NCBI GenBank assembly: GCA_021229015.1
Contig: CM037777.1
Coordinates: 50,478,443 to 50,542,442, forward strand
Source of the DNA: Solen grandis
Taxonomy: Eukaryota; Mollusca; Bivalvia; Adapedonta; Solenidae
Reading direction: 5' to 3'
DNA length: 64,000 nucleotides
The position numbers and the translations under genes were made by a program. Shown piece by piece: positions 47,574 through 63,119 of this stretch. Position 1 is the first letter of the stretch; each line of letters begins with the position of its first letter. A model generated the notes under the pieces. That model was not told the origin of the DNA. It searched no databases and worked only from the letters and a program-made list of their open reading frames with translations.

Positions 47574-47759
47574 GATTCATGTTAGATCCAAGACTAACGC
47601 ACAGTTGACATTTAATAATCCAAGAAGCGCTGTCTTCGAAACTTTACTTTACTTTGTAAACACTTGCATGACAGGAAAGTGCGCGTCTGCAACTACGAGG
47701 TACAGCGCCCTCCCGTCTAAGGGCGACAACCCGCATCGTTTTAGACCTAGTGTCTAAAG

Positions 47760-50370
47760 TCATATCATATTGTTTTGCAACTATTTTATATTTTGAGCGC
47801 TGCAATGCTTAAATTCTTGAAAACAAACTTTATCGTTTACAGATAACAACATGGATAATTTTGTATTAATAATCTAATCACATAATTATCCCTGTAATAA
47901 TAAAAGATATCTACTATATATGACTAGCCTATAATATATAAAAGAAAAATTGGGAAAGTAAGGTAAGGCTGAGGGAAAAAATGTAGATGATCATGTTAAG
48001 TTGACAGCCTATCACCCAGACACCAAACATTTTGTAACATAGTGAAACAAGAGACTATTTTCACGCAATTTACCGAACACAAATGTGTGTAGTTTTAAGG
48101 TCTCTTAATACTATATAGGCTTCTATAATGGAGACCCTGTTACAAGTATATCAAGCCAGGCTGCTAGATTACAGGCATATGTCTCCATCACTATCAGTAA
48201 TTCGGTTTAATGGCAACAATTCTCAATGACATGAGTCGTGGGTTCGGACCCTCCTGAAATGGATCCATGTACAAAATATTGCCCGGCTTTAAAAAGGGGA
48301 AAGAAATGAAAATATTAACTAAATTATATGAAAAAAGAAAACGAGATACTAGTATTGAAGTTCATTTACAAAAGTTCAGTGCAAAGACCACATCCAAAAT
48401 TAGGTTATTTACAACATTTTGTTTAAAAAAAATGTATCGAACATATTCATAAGATAGATCTAAGACCAGTTTGAATATGATGATAAAAGGCAATACAGGA
48501 GTATTTAACATTTATCTGATGCAAGTTTTATACTGTACTTCTAATTAAGTTAAATATATCGTAATGATCAAACCTCGTAAATTACTACTAACCTCCTATC
48601 GATGGAGAAATTCATGACCAAAAACCAAAGCGCCAAAGACACTGTAGTTGTGAGTGTGTCGCACGTGAAAGGGGGTTTGACAGACTGCCTTCTCACAAAA
48701 CCCTTCGAGATTTTGTCACTTGATTTATATATCTTTCAAACCCGTGATTTGATCAAATATCCACTACTTGATGACCGTGTGCACTGCGCTACAGTAATTA
48801 TGCAAATCAGCTGCAAAGTTGGTACATGCAAAGGAGATCGTAATTAATTTAGCGTTACAGTAACCCATGGAGGTATGTAAGGTCAATAGTTTGAAATGAT
48901 TATCAGTATGTAAAATGTATTTATATAGGACATTAAGCTTTCTGCCTATGATACCTTAATGTGTCATTGTAACAGCATAAACTTGACTGAAAATCTGTAT
49001 ATATTATCCACTATCCAAACCCCTTTGCATAAATTACGTGATCAAAACATACTATATTCGTCCGCATGGGAGAAAACGTGATACTGGGGGTCTTGGTGCG
49101 AATATGAAATATATATTATTAATTGTTCATTTTTTAAATGGAAAGTATCCCAAACGAGGCGATGCCGAGAGCAGGAGTTCAATAAAAAAAAAAAACTATA
49201 GGTGGTTTACCGTTTGTCTTACTTTTGTCACAAGCGCAATGTTAAGCGGCACCTTTAATGTCGGCGGTATGATCACGTGACTCACGTAACCGCTCAAAAC
49301 AAACATATTTTTTTCACATAACCTTGGCAAAATACGAAAATGCTTTATATATGTTTTGAATGAATTTGGACAGAAAAAGGCTATTTCAAAAAGAAAAAGT
49401 GGATCAAATGGTAAAGATCCATAGAGTTTTCTTATCGTTAGTCCCATAGCTACTTACTTTTTAAATTAGATTAGATAAATGCATGTCATTTTATTCGCAA
49501 TTGCTGATTATTGGTAACAATTTATGTACTTATTGTAAATATGACGGAGAAAAATTTGATGAATTCATTTTATGAATGCAATATAGGGACGCTATTGATA
49601 AGATTTTTCAAATAAGACTGAAGAATTTTATCCAAGCTGAAAATAATCAGCATGTATGTATTTGATGGTCAGGTTCAAGAGATTATATGATTATAGTTTG
49701 AGTTAAGAATCTAAAAAAGTATGTTTTTGCGCAAGAAAAGAGTAATACATAGACTAGAAACTATAGCTAGTGTTAAAAAATCAAGTCTAGCATGGTACAT
49801 TTACTGATATTGGGCAGGATAGTTGGGCATTTGCTGGGGATTTATATTTAAACAAAACTAATAAATTACATTAAGAAGAGTTATTTGAAAGTCTTTTTTT
49901 CTTTCACTCTTTCTGTCTATATAATCTAGACCGTAAAATAACATATTTAAAATATATTCTTCATTTGTATAATTCCTATCATTGACATCTATTCGTTTAC
50001 GGTATGGACTACGACCTCCATGTATCTACGGACGTGGTAAATAAAAGTCATAATGCATGGAAAACTGGTAATCGGCCTTTCATTAAAAAGTAAATAATAA
50101 AAACTGGCATGGAAATTTGATGCTGCACATTAACAATTACATTTTGAAAATATATTTTATATTAGATAGTACGAAAATAGAAACGATTTAAAAAAATATT
50201 ATGCAATAGGACACCAATAAACAAAACAATGGCAATGTACTTATTTTATTCAAAATATCAATGCGTTGTGATAAATACTCATTGTGTATCTAAACACCGA
50301 TTGATTAAGGTAAGAGTATGTGTCAATGTAATGTATAATTGCATATTTGATGCAATATTATTATGTTGCG
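47760..50370. other. non-coding, no clear feature
   Basis: AT-rich. No repeat family or exon recognised. Confidence 0.3.
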
Positions 50371-50379
50371 TGATCCTGC

Positions 50380-50381
50380 GC

Positions 50382-50445
<64 letters not shown>

Positions 50446-50456
50446 AGAGAGAGAGG
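50380..50456 (+). repeat. (AT)n(AG)n microsatellite
   Basis: About 12 AT units followed by about 28 AG-type units with a G run. Confidence 0.95.
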
Positions 50457-51353
50457 TTCATAAAAATGATTTTAAAAATATGTTGCCATTCTTATATACA
50501 CGTTTAGCTTACATAAATTATGAGAGATTCGTATAAATATAATTACCTTCGATCGTTTGATGAAAATGCATTACGTAAAACATTTGATAAAATGCGCTAG
50601 AGTAAAGAATGCATCTAAATCACTATTACATGAAAATGTATATTACTGACGGAGAATACAAGTCAAGTATCAAAAACAAAATAGATTTAATGTTATTTCT
50701 ACATGAAAAATAAGAAAAAAGTTACCATCATTATAACATAATATGCACAATTCGGGTTGAAGAGAAACGTTACGATCCAGAAATGTACAGATTATCTCGG
50801 GTAGCTCCGCGACACAAATTGACACATTGAGGTATGAAAGATTGTACTTATATCTTATATAGCGGTGATGCTTGTGTCGGTTTATGACCAGGCTGTGTAC
50901 GAGAGAGGTAGGGAGGTGGTGCAGTGATCCGCGTCACCTGTGACCACTACATAATACAAGTCACGTGTCTGTAGATATATTGGACGATAAAATGTCTGTC
51001 CATCTGTGCGAGTATCTGTGTATCTAGTAATGTTTATATATATTAACCGTTTGCTGTAGTTTATAAATAGTTCTTATTCTCGGCTTCTGAACGACGTCAT
51101 TCCTCTCTCTCACACATTAATAACTTAAAACAATAAAATCAAAGAATTATCACGAAAACGTATAGTGACTCAGCTAACCATTTAGCCTGCTATTAATATT
51201 TCTGACTACAACATGCGTACTACGATCAGGGTTCTGAACTCCATTTGACGTAAATCAACGGATGTTGAATCATCCAGTATATGTTAAAATAATATCCTAG
51301 AGCAAAATGTAGTATAGATACACATGTGCCCTTCACTGAATTGATGATTTTCT

Positions 51354-51772
51354 TGACGTCAGAGACTTAATTGATACATCACCGGTGGGTTGCCGGGTTA
51401 ACAAGAGGGTGCAAGGTATCTCTCAGAATCTTGTGCCTCGGAGAAAAAGATTTCAATGACACATATATACATTTTCAAAACACAGAATATACGAATATAC
51501 TTTTTTTTAATATCGTATTATTATTTCTTTAATTTTTTGTGTGTGTTTCTTTTTCTTTTGGGGGGTGGGGGGGTGGATAAGATTATAAATAAATCTAATT
51601 GTTTCGCAATTCAGTTATCTACTCAGGTGAATCATAAAAATGTCCCCACACGGAGTATGACGTAACGGGTGGTTGACGTCACACCAGTTGACCTGGCATC
51701 ATCGTATTCCGTTATCGCGCTTCGCATTCCATGTATGTAAATTATACCATATAACAGACCACAGTGACGTCA
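51354..51772. promoter_or_regulatory. cluster of CRE sites
   Basis: Three perfect TGACGTCA palindromes at 51354-51361, 51674-51681 and 51765-51772, plus TGACGTAA at 51658-51665. These are binding sites for CREB/ATF-type bZIP factors. The local sequence is richer in CpG than its surroundings. No adjacent coding exon was found, so which gene it serves is unknown. Confidence 0.45.
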
Positions 51773-51779
51773 GTCTAGA

Positions 51780-52092
51780 GGCTAGACCCCCTAGGGTAAA
51801 GATAAAGGGCACCTGAAAGTGTGTTTCTGTGTCAGTGTCTCACTGATACCATATAACGATTTATTAACCTGTATTAATGACGAAAGTCTCTCTCTCTCTG
51901 TAAGGAATGGCAAGTCTATTAGTTAATTAAAAAAAAAAATTTAAAAAAAATTTACTCTAGACATTTCTAATTAAAATGTAGTTTACCTATTCATATATAT
52001 GACACATTTCTGAAAATATCATATAATGTACGAGCTGTTAACTTGACATCATTTTATAATTAAGTTGAATGTATTTGTACTCTCTCTCTCCT

Positions 52093-52126
<34 letters not shown>

Positions 52127-53090
52127 AAGATGATTAATGCAACATTAATGAGACGATTAATGAGACAGACAGACAGGCGGACGGATGGGTGGGCAGGCCG
52201 GGCAGGGGGACGTCCAGACAGACAGATATAAAAGGAATCTTTAAGAGTCTCAAGGTCAAGGACAGTATTCATCATGTACAATTGTCTACTGATTCATAAC
52301 GTTGACGAAAGTTCTTTCGAACAGGCTATAAAATACAGTAGTGAGACAATGACTGTGCATTGTGTCGTGGAGTTTCAGAAGAGAGACAACAACAAGTGCA
52401 GACGATCCTCGGTCACATGTCAATTCTCTCCCTGCTATCACCATTGTTAGTATACACACAGATATGACGATAGCTTCAGGACAATAAAATCTTTTTCAGA
52501 GTGAGAATGGCTCCTTTTACATTTGTATATTAAAGCTCTGAACTGAGGAAGCACGGTTTTATATGGCATATATTACCTAGGTCACAAGTGTAACCAGTAA
52601 ACTAGCGCGTATTTACACTTTAAAAATAAAGACTTTGTTCGGAACAGAATCGTATATTTAATTTCATTCTTAAATCAGCAGGCGGCGCACATTTCAATTT
52701 CCTTATTTAAATATTGACTTTTAGGCCTCATGACCCAACTTAGAGTGTTAATGACACTTAGATTTCCGTGAGGTGTGCAAAGCAGAGAGAGAGAGAGAGA
52801 GATGAACGCACACTAACATTCTTCCATGAACCCATATATATTGTTTATTTTGATAATAGGAACATGAGAACTGCGAAGACGCGTGGCTAGTCAGCTAACT
52901 AGTGCCCTGCAGGATGAAGGTACACACGATTGAAGAACATTCCTCATTGATATACTCAACGGATTTTTAACATTTTGAACACAACTGTGTATTAAAAATA
53001 TTTTTTAAAAGCGTTGATTGAATCCATCTAGCGGGACTAGTACTTTGCGCCTGGGAAGGTTTTGAGGGAGCGGGTTTTTTACTATAGTTC
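51780..53090. other. non-coding with microsatellites
   Basis: CT run at 52080-52128 and GA run near 52783-52802. No gene. Confidence 0.5.
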
Positions 53091-53113
53091 ATGAACACGA
53101 ACACACTGGACTA

Positions 53114-55406
<2,293 letters not shown>

Positions 55407-55650
55407 GTATCCCTTACCCTCATATAGACTCATTTTGACGCACTCAGTAGGTACCACATAAAGCTTGATCTGAAGAAAACCACAGTTAAACCTTACCAAA
55501 TTTAATTACAAAATCCTCATTTCCAGACCACTGAGGAGCAGCGAACAGCATAAAACCTGATCAGCCAGCGAGTTACTCGCAGGCTGATCTGGTTTTATGC
55601 TGTTCGCATAGGTCTTTTCATGGTGTCCTCTATGAGGGAAAGGGGTATAC
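55407..55650 (-). mobile_element. hairpin MITE (TTAA family 1), copy 2, inverted
   Basis: Reverse complement of 11820-12061 with ends 'cccttaccctcatatag' and 'ctatgagggaaagggg'. Flanks here read TAT on both sides in place of TTAA. Confidence 0.9.
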
Positions 55651-55984
55651 ATGTACTTGCTCCAACTCCGGCACAGTAGATTGGCTACATACAGTCAGTC
55701 ACTGCAACACTGAATTACCACATGACTGTGAGCACGGTGTGTACCTCTTAACAAACGATAAAAATCACGATCTTGTTAACATGTGATATAGCTGAAATTG
55801 AGATTTTTTTTCAAAATCTGTGATTGATATCCTGCGTTGGATTTTTTCATAGAGATGATATATGAAATGTATGATCTATTTTTCACGTCGGATGGCATAT
55901 TGTTGTGAGCATGCTCCTTTAATTAACCAAAGCCCTTTCAATACCTGTATGAAGTTAGTTTTTGTTTAATCTTAAAGTTCTTTA

Positions 55985-56209
55985 TTAACCCTTTCCCTCA
56001 TAGAGGAAACCATGAAAAGACCTATGCGAACAGCATAAAACCAGATCAGCAGGCTGATCAGGTTTTATGCTGTTCGCTGCTCCTCAGTGGTCTGGAAATG
56101 AGGATTTTGTAATTAAATTTGGTATGGTTTAACTGTGGTTTTCTGCAGATCAGGCTTTATGTGGTACCTATTGAGTGCGTCAAAATGAGTCTATGAGGGA
56201 AAGGGTTAA
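55985..56209 (+). mobile_element. hairpin MITE (TTAA family 1), copy 3
   Basis: Ends TTAACCCTTTCCCTCATAG and GAGGGAAAGGGTTAA. The central hairpin has lost about 15 bp of its loop region. Confidence 0.92.
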
Positions 56210-56689
56210 GTCTTATGGAGATAAACGAGTTTTCCGTCCTATTAATCGTTTAACAACAATTATCAAAAAATATTCAATGAATTAAACATCAATTATTCAT
56301 AAACTATGTGTGTTATATATTGTTTCGACTTGCAGCTCTCCTGCATGTTTACTGTTTATGATCTATCAGGTATGTATGCAATTCATTTAATATTAACACA
56401 CTTCTTTATTGGGTAATCCCTTAGGCAAATATAAATATAGTGCTGACCGGTTTGGGGTGAAACTTAGAACTGTCTGTAAACAGAAGGTTTGAGCTTGATC
56501 CCGTGCTGCAACATATCAATGTTGTTAAAGTTGTAGACGCCCAGCACACAGTGACTGACTGACTGATATCTTGTTTAATTAGGGTTCGGCTGCCTGCCCG
56601 GCCCTGTGCGCGGACCCCGGAGTATGGCCCCTCACTTCTGAAAAATTTGTTTCAGAAACCGAAAGAGGGTCAAATTTAGCACACAGTGG

Positions 56690-56800
56690 CAGTTCTGATT
56701 GGTTTATAGTGTCGGGATACTACGACTGGGTGTGGTATCATGCCACTTGTCTACGGCGTGATATCGCAGTGTGACAGCACTGCATGTGTCAATGTAATAT
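56690..56800 (+). repeat. SINE family 2 fragment
   Basis: 'gggtgtggtatcatgccac' and 'tctacggcgtgatatcgcag' as in 39113-39281. Confidence 0.75.
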
Positions 56801-59800
56801 CAGGAAAAAATGACATCATTTTCAGATGAGAAATGCTTTTATTGTTGTTGCTGATTTCGCGCGCTAGATGTTTTTCAAATAAATTTGAAGCCACATCCTC
56901 TTAAAGCAAAAGTAAACATGTGCACTGTTTGTAAAATTGAATAGTTTATGCCTGGCATGTGTTGTATTTATAATAAAGTTAGACCGAATTGTAATAAATA
57001 ATGTTATTTATATATTTATTGTATGTTTATATTTGATTTGATGATCTACTGTGTATAAATAAAATAAAATATTCTGTCTGTATGTCTGATGTAAGCAAAG
57101 TTTCAACATGATTGAAATGCTGTCGATGGGACATTGAACCAAAACAAAGGAGCAGTATGCGAATGTAGTGAGTTCTAATCCTATAGTTTTGTTGGCATGT
57201 ACATACATTTATTCATGACAGAAAACTGCCATTGAAATCCGATCTAAATGGATCTATCTTTGCGCATTAAAAACAGTAAATTAGCATTGCTCTCTTTAAC
57301 AACTGCTGTGTATTGACTAGATCGAACGTTTCAAATGTCAAAGACACCGCTGATTCGGTGTGATTGATTATTGAATAAAAGATGTTTATTACTCTACTAC
57401 AGCTGTATGTGTGACCTGTATACAACTGATTTACCTTATTCGAGCTGATCTTGTAAACATAGTGTTGGCAACTTCCCATTTACTTAAGGATTACCTTTGG
57501 ATAATCTTAAGCCTTTAATTACACATTTTTTATTTCTTCTTCTTATATTTTTTTTTTTAAAAATTCTGATGCTAGTCGCTTATAACGGTGATACACATTT
57601 TTTTTTATATAATTGCTTGTATTTATATATAAAAAAATAAACAGTTAAATTGCTCATTATAAAACAGACTTCTTGTTGAGAAAATGTAATATTTATAACA
57701 TTTTACAACAACAGCCACACAAAAAAAAAAAAAAAAAAAAAAATTAAATAAATAAATAAAATAAATAGAAAATGAAGTTCCGTAAATAACATAAACCTCA
57801 TCTGAACGACAATCCAGATTCACCCAGGCACAATTCATAAGTTGTGCAGGCCCGGATTAGGCGGATTCTTCAATTGGGTCTCCTCAGCCTATACAAAATG
57901 AGCCAATGTTTTATATATTTAAAGCTCTGTAAATTGATATTCGTAAAATCATTAATCTGTACATGAGAAGTCACAAGGTGAAGAGTTAATTTCTGTCTTT
58001 CTGATCATTAATTGACATGATTGTTTTGTTTGTTTGTGTGTATAACTGTGGTTATACTGCCAGCAGTCTTCAACTTATACATACCGATGCAGGCTATGTC
58101 TTTATTCCACAATGTATACTTGTAGCACGCTTGACCGGACATTACACCGGTAAATATTTAACCAAAATAAATACAGACAAGGTAATCGGGTATTAATCCA
58201 GTTGGCTATGAAATGCAGGATTATAAAATTTGTCCAGATGTGGAGGGTCTTAAAAATTGCCAGTAATGTCAAGAGAACCTTCCTCGTATGCCCGATTTTT
58301 CATTGATATTGTAACTTATAATTTAAATAACAAATACCGGTATGTATTTTAATGTGTTTATCTTTTCCAGATACAGAAAGAATACATATCCGGTATACAT
58401 ATCTACTTTTCAATGCTATGGACTTCTGTTGAAGCTTAAAAAGTACCAATGTATAAAAATGGTGTAACAGTACTAAATAAATACCAAACATGATAGTATT
58501 TCTGATTTACACATAGAACTTATACTTATGATGTTCGATATGCCATACACACGATAATTTCATATTCTTGTTGGTTATTGTTTTGAAAATAGATTTTGGA
58601 AACTTTGCAAAATTGCTGAATGACTTAATAACCAATTAGGCTCTTTGCTACTTTAAAGAGCTTTATTGTATCAGATATGAGCAGAGGATTCCACTGTAAT
58701 TAGAACCATCAAACAAAGCAATGTACGTACCTTTTGAATGTTTAATCCAGACAGTAAGTATCAGCACATGGAAAACAATATTTAAGTCCTTCCTCTAAAT
58801 GCACGTTTTTCCATACACTCAATCAAAGGAACACCGCCACGTTCTTGTGCGAATACATTTTGCAAATCAAATAGTCTCACTATATAAATAATATCGAACG
58901 CATAATTCCAAATCTATACTCTAACGTGTTCAAAATCCATGCAGGTCTCTCCTTATATACGTTTCTTATTGTCCGAGTTAGAGTCAATATGTGAACGGCC
59001 TAATTCCCGTCTAAATAGAAACGGGGGATTTATAAATAAACTTTTCTCTCTCTCCTCTACCAATAAATAGACTAGATAGATCCACTCCAGAAAACATAAA
59101 AGGTTTTGAGTGGTTTGGACCTTTCTTTATTGCCATATGGTCATAAACAATTGTAAACAATGGATTAAGGCAAAGTATTAAACACAGAATTTATGAGTCA
59201 ATTGCTTACCCAGATTCAAAAATTGAAAAGTACGCATATATACAATTGAATATGGCCAATAAGTAACAGGAGAATGTTAAGTAAAATAAAAACGAGGAAA
59301 ACTACGGTAAAGTCTCTGAATTCAATCTTGCTTAATCAGCGACATAGATAACTGAATCTAACCATACCTATGTTGCTGCAATAACATGCGCAATATGAAT
59401 CTATATATAAATGAATGTATGTTATGAAATGGTATAATGAGCATGCGCAATAATATCTTAAAGTATCGCGCATATCTTAAAGTAGAACTTAGAAATTCAA
59501 TGGTACGTGTACACGGATGATGCAAATACCCCCCCCCCCCTTTTTTTTTACTGATTTTAATTAATCAATCAGGCGCCCTTCAATACCAAGCTATCCTAGA
59601 ATTGAATTTTCATTTCATACCGAACTAAAGCTACAGTCGAAATAAGGGAACCCATGGCCGGCGAATGTTTCAAAATAGGCGCATCTCCAGTTGATATTAT
59701 TATTTTTACATACCGGTAATAATAGTACCCCAAAAGAGTAGAGATTTTAAATTCATGGATTCGATCCTCACTGTGGGCGGTGGGGAAGTATACAGGGGAG

Positions 59801-59960
59801 ATTACCGGGGTGGAAAGCGCAATCACAAATTTAAGACTTTTGCAGTAATAGTTCATGCACGTCAGACTCACTGCGATACCAATCAATTCAACCTTTCCCA
59901 AGAAGTTGCTAATGATGAAAAGCTTTGTTACAGCCAGAAATGCAATTCTGGTTTTCCAGG
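56801..59960. other. non-coding, no clear feature
   Basis: AT-rich with poly-A/AAAT run at 57720-57770 and a C run at 59530. A SINE family 2 tail fragment ('gattgaaatgctgtcgatgg') lies near 57110. No gene seen. Confidence 0.35.
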
Positions 59961-60790
59961 AATACCAGAATTGCAATAAAATCGAGAATTGCAATAAACT
60001 TAAGAAACACATTTAAACTTAAAAATAAGGTTATATAACATATTACGAACTGTTTAGAAACGGTTAACGACATTCTGGGTGGTCTGTGTTAATAAGATAC
60101 ATTACTGACCAAAATATGGGGATTGAGATTTGAAATAATATTGCAACAATTTTATTGCAATTCTGGTTGTACAAGGGTGCGAGAATTGCAATAAAATCGA
60201 GAATTGCAATAAACTTTATAAACACACTCAAACGTAAGAAGATTTAACATATTGCAAACTGTTTTGAAGCAGATTCCTGTGCATTCTGGTCAGTGTTTTA
60301 TGGGAAACTCTTCTGACGAAAATATGGGGGACCTAGTTTTGCAATAACACTGCAATAACTTAATTGTAATTCTAGTTGTATGAGAAATGCAATAGACTAT
60401 AGGAACACATTCAAACTTCAAATTCAACAACATATTGCACACTATTTAGAAACGGATTACTGGACATTCTGGTTGGTCAGTGATTATTGGTAACGTTTTT
60501 GACCAAAGCAAAGACCTAAACCAAAGTATGGGGGATCGAATTGTGTAATAAAATTGCAATAACTTTATTCCTATTTTGGTTATACAGGGGTACGAGAATT
60601 GCAATAAAATCGAGATTTGCAATAAACTTTACACACACATTTAAACTTAAGGATAAAGTTTAACAACATAAAACAAAATATTTAGAAACAGTTTAAGAGG
60701 CATTCTTGGTGATCAGTGATTACAGGATACATTTTTGACCAAAATGTTTACCGAGAATTGCAATAGAATTATCGTAAAACTGACGAGACA
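59961..60790 (+). repeat. degenerate ~205-bp tandem repeat
   Basis: Four units marked by 'gaattgcaataaaatcgag' or variants at about 59968, 60183, 60385 and 60596, each with 'acattctgg' and 'gaccaaa(at)atgggg'. Confidence 0.8.
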
Positions 60791-61655
60791 TTCTGAATAG
60801 TCAATACTATGAAAGATCTACGTATTTATTAATCATCAGCAACATCATCATCAGCAGCAGCATCATATAACATCAATCTTTCTCCGTTTTCTTCTTTTAA
60901 AAGTATAGTTAGGGTCTTCATAACAGTTGAATGTTGTAATTAAGACGTACTTTCTGAGTTCCATGTTGTCTCGAGATTACTCTTTTGTTGATATCAAAAA
61001 TTCATTTGAATAGAGAGTTTATGTAGATTTGGCGTTCCATACGTGTTACATATTGTGTTACAGAAAAATATCTGACAAATTTATTTCTTAAAATGATCTC
61101 ATGTAGCGATGTGATCATTCGACACATCTTTATATAATGCATTATGAACAAATATTTTGACAGAAAATTAACAATGGAAGATTTTAGTATTAAAGAGACC
61201 CTGTCTGTACTTATATATAGTCACAGATACACATTATAGTAGTTTCTGCGGAATATTAGAATGGCACTCTAAAACTATATAATGGATATAGGTAGACTAT
61301 TTCATTAAATTGTGAACAAGTAACTCATGAATATGTGTACATTTTGGCGTGTTTGTGTGCAGAGAGAGAGAGAGTTGTAAAAAAGAGAGAAGCAGTGACT
61401 CAAAATTCAAGTATTTATGTTAGTTATGTGGATTCCATTTTCTTTATAAAGTTTGATATTTTTTGGAATGTCCTATAATGATATCAATATGTCACATTTT
61501 GAAACAGAAATACTTTGTAAACAAAGATATGCACTTAATTCATTCCCTACTTAACACAAACTTCTGGCAATTTCTTAAATACATTGGACAAGGACCCTGG
61601 AGTTCTTTTCATGGATTCTTTGAGAGTATACATAAATATATAGATATGCTGGGAA
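60791..61655. other. non-coding, no clear feature
   Basis: AT-rich; nothing recognised. Confidence 0.35.
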
Positions 61656-61660
61656 CATCT

Positions 61661-61764
61661 GGGGCCGTATTCATAAAGCTCCTTAGGAAAAAAAATCCCT
61701 TAGTTTCTAAATTTTTTAAATACATATTTTTTTTAAAAACTAAGAGCTTTATGAATACGGCCCC
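61661..61764 (+). mobile_element. short fold-back MITE
   Basis: 104 bp with inverted arms GGGGCCGTATTCATAAAGCT and AGCTTTATGAATACGGCCCC around an AT-rich centre. Confidence 0.85.
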
Positions 61765-62877
61765 TGGAGTCTTTTTCCCAAAAGCCCAATTTTGGAGATA
61801 ATGAGAAACCTGAAACAAATACACAACAAAGTAAATTAATGGTAAACATTTTCAAATTTTCTTTCTAAAACAAATGTTGTTGGTCAAATGATAAACATTT
61901 TGTTTTTCCATCTACAGAAAAAATAGAAATAAATTTGTTGACTGTTGTGTTTACTTTTATCATTTTATGTTGTTGATGTATGCAGCAATGATCTATTTAT
62001 AGAATTTTGTTCTATTGTTCTATTTATAGGATAAAGTTACTATTTTTAGTCGTTTTTTTTTTCTATTGTATACTGGTTGAAAATGTTTGTCAAATGACCC
62101 CACCATGATTTATCTCCCCTTCTTTTCCAGTCTTGAGTGAATGTATTTAGCATTTGAAATATTTATTCAAAATAAATTGTATAATATAAATTTTATTTTT
62201 TTTTTTTTAAAAAATGAAACATGTTAATTAATAAATATATGGTATACTGGTAGCTTGTCTTTATTTCGGCTCATTTTTTGCAACAGATTTGATTTCAATA
62301 ATTTTCAAACAAATACACGTGAACCTTGCTTTCAGTAGTTACTTTTGTTCAACAACCTCCGACAATCATTCGGGGCGGGGATATATCTGTTTTGGCCTTA
62401 TGTTAATTGATACACAACTGACTGATTCTTGGGTGTAGGGACATTTAACAGCTAGCTATATGAATTCTGGGAGAGCAGCTGTTTCTAACAATGTTTTTTT
62501 CTCCAGTTAACGATAATTTTCACTTTTTCCAATTGTTTATACATTATTAAAAGGATATAATGTTGTTTCAAGTTCCAACTTAATGCAGTTATCAAAAGTT
62601 GTTTTTAAGATTACCGTAGTTGCTTCTTTTGATGACCACGACTTTTTGTCCTATTTGCACATTTAAATATACATGTAAAAAAATATCATAAAATGCATAA
62701 TACCATAGCACATTTTTCCCCAGAATTGGTACATTTAAGAAGCTTTTTTTTTTTCTTTTTTTTTCAAAATGAAATTCACTCAAACCTTAATCCAAGCCAA
62801 ACTGATTTGGATGTTTAAGACACACCACTTCTATTTCAAAATAGCTATATTATAACTTTGTGTGTAATAACAAGGAC
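61765..62877. other. non-coding, no clear feature
   Basis: AT-rich; nothing recognised. Confidence 0.35.
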
Positions 62878-63119
62878 TTAACCCTTACCCTCATAGAGGA
62901 TACCATGAAAAGACCTATGCGAACAACATAAAACCAGATCAGCCTGCGAGTAACTCGCAGGCTGATCAGGTTTTATGCTGTTCGCTGCTCCTCAGTGGTC
63001 TGGAAATGAGGATTTTGTAATTAAATTTGGTAAGGTTTAACTGTGGTTTTCTGCAGATCAGGCTTTATGTGGTACCTATTGAGTACATCAAAATGAGTCT
63101 ATATGAGGGAAAGGGTTAA
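62878..63119 (+). mobile_element. hairpin MITE (TTAA family 1), copy 4
   Basis: Full-length copy with TTAA at both ends and an intact central hairpin. Confidence 0.93.

Noticed and set aside
59596..60012. 138-codon minus-strand ORF
   Set aside because: Hydrophobic low-complexity translation running into a tandem repeat; no splice or start support.
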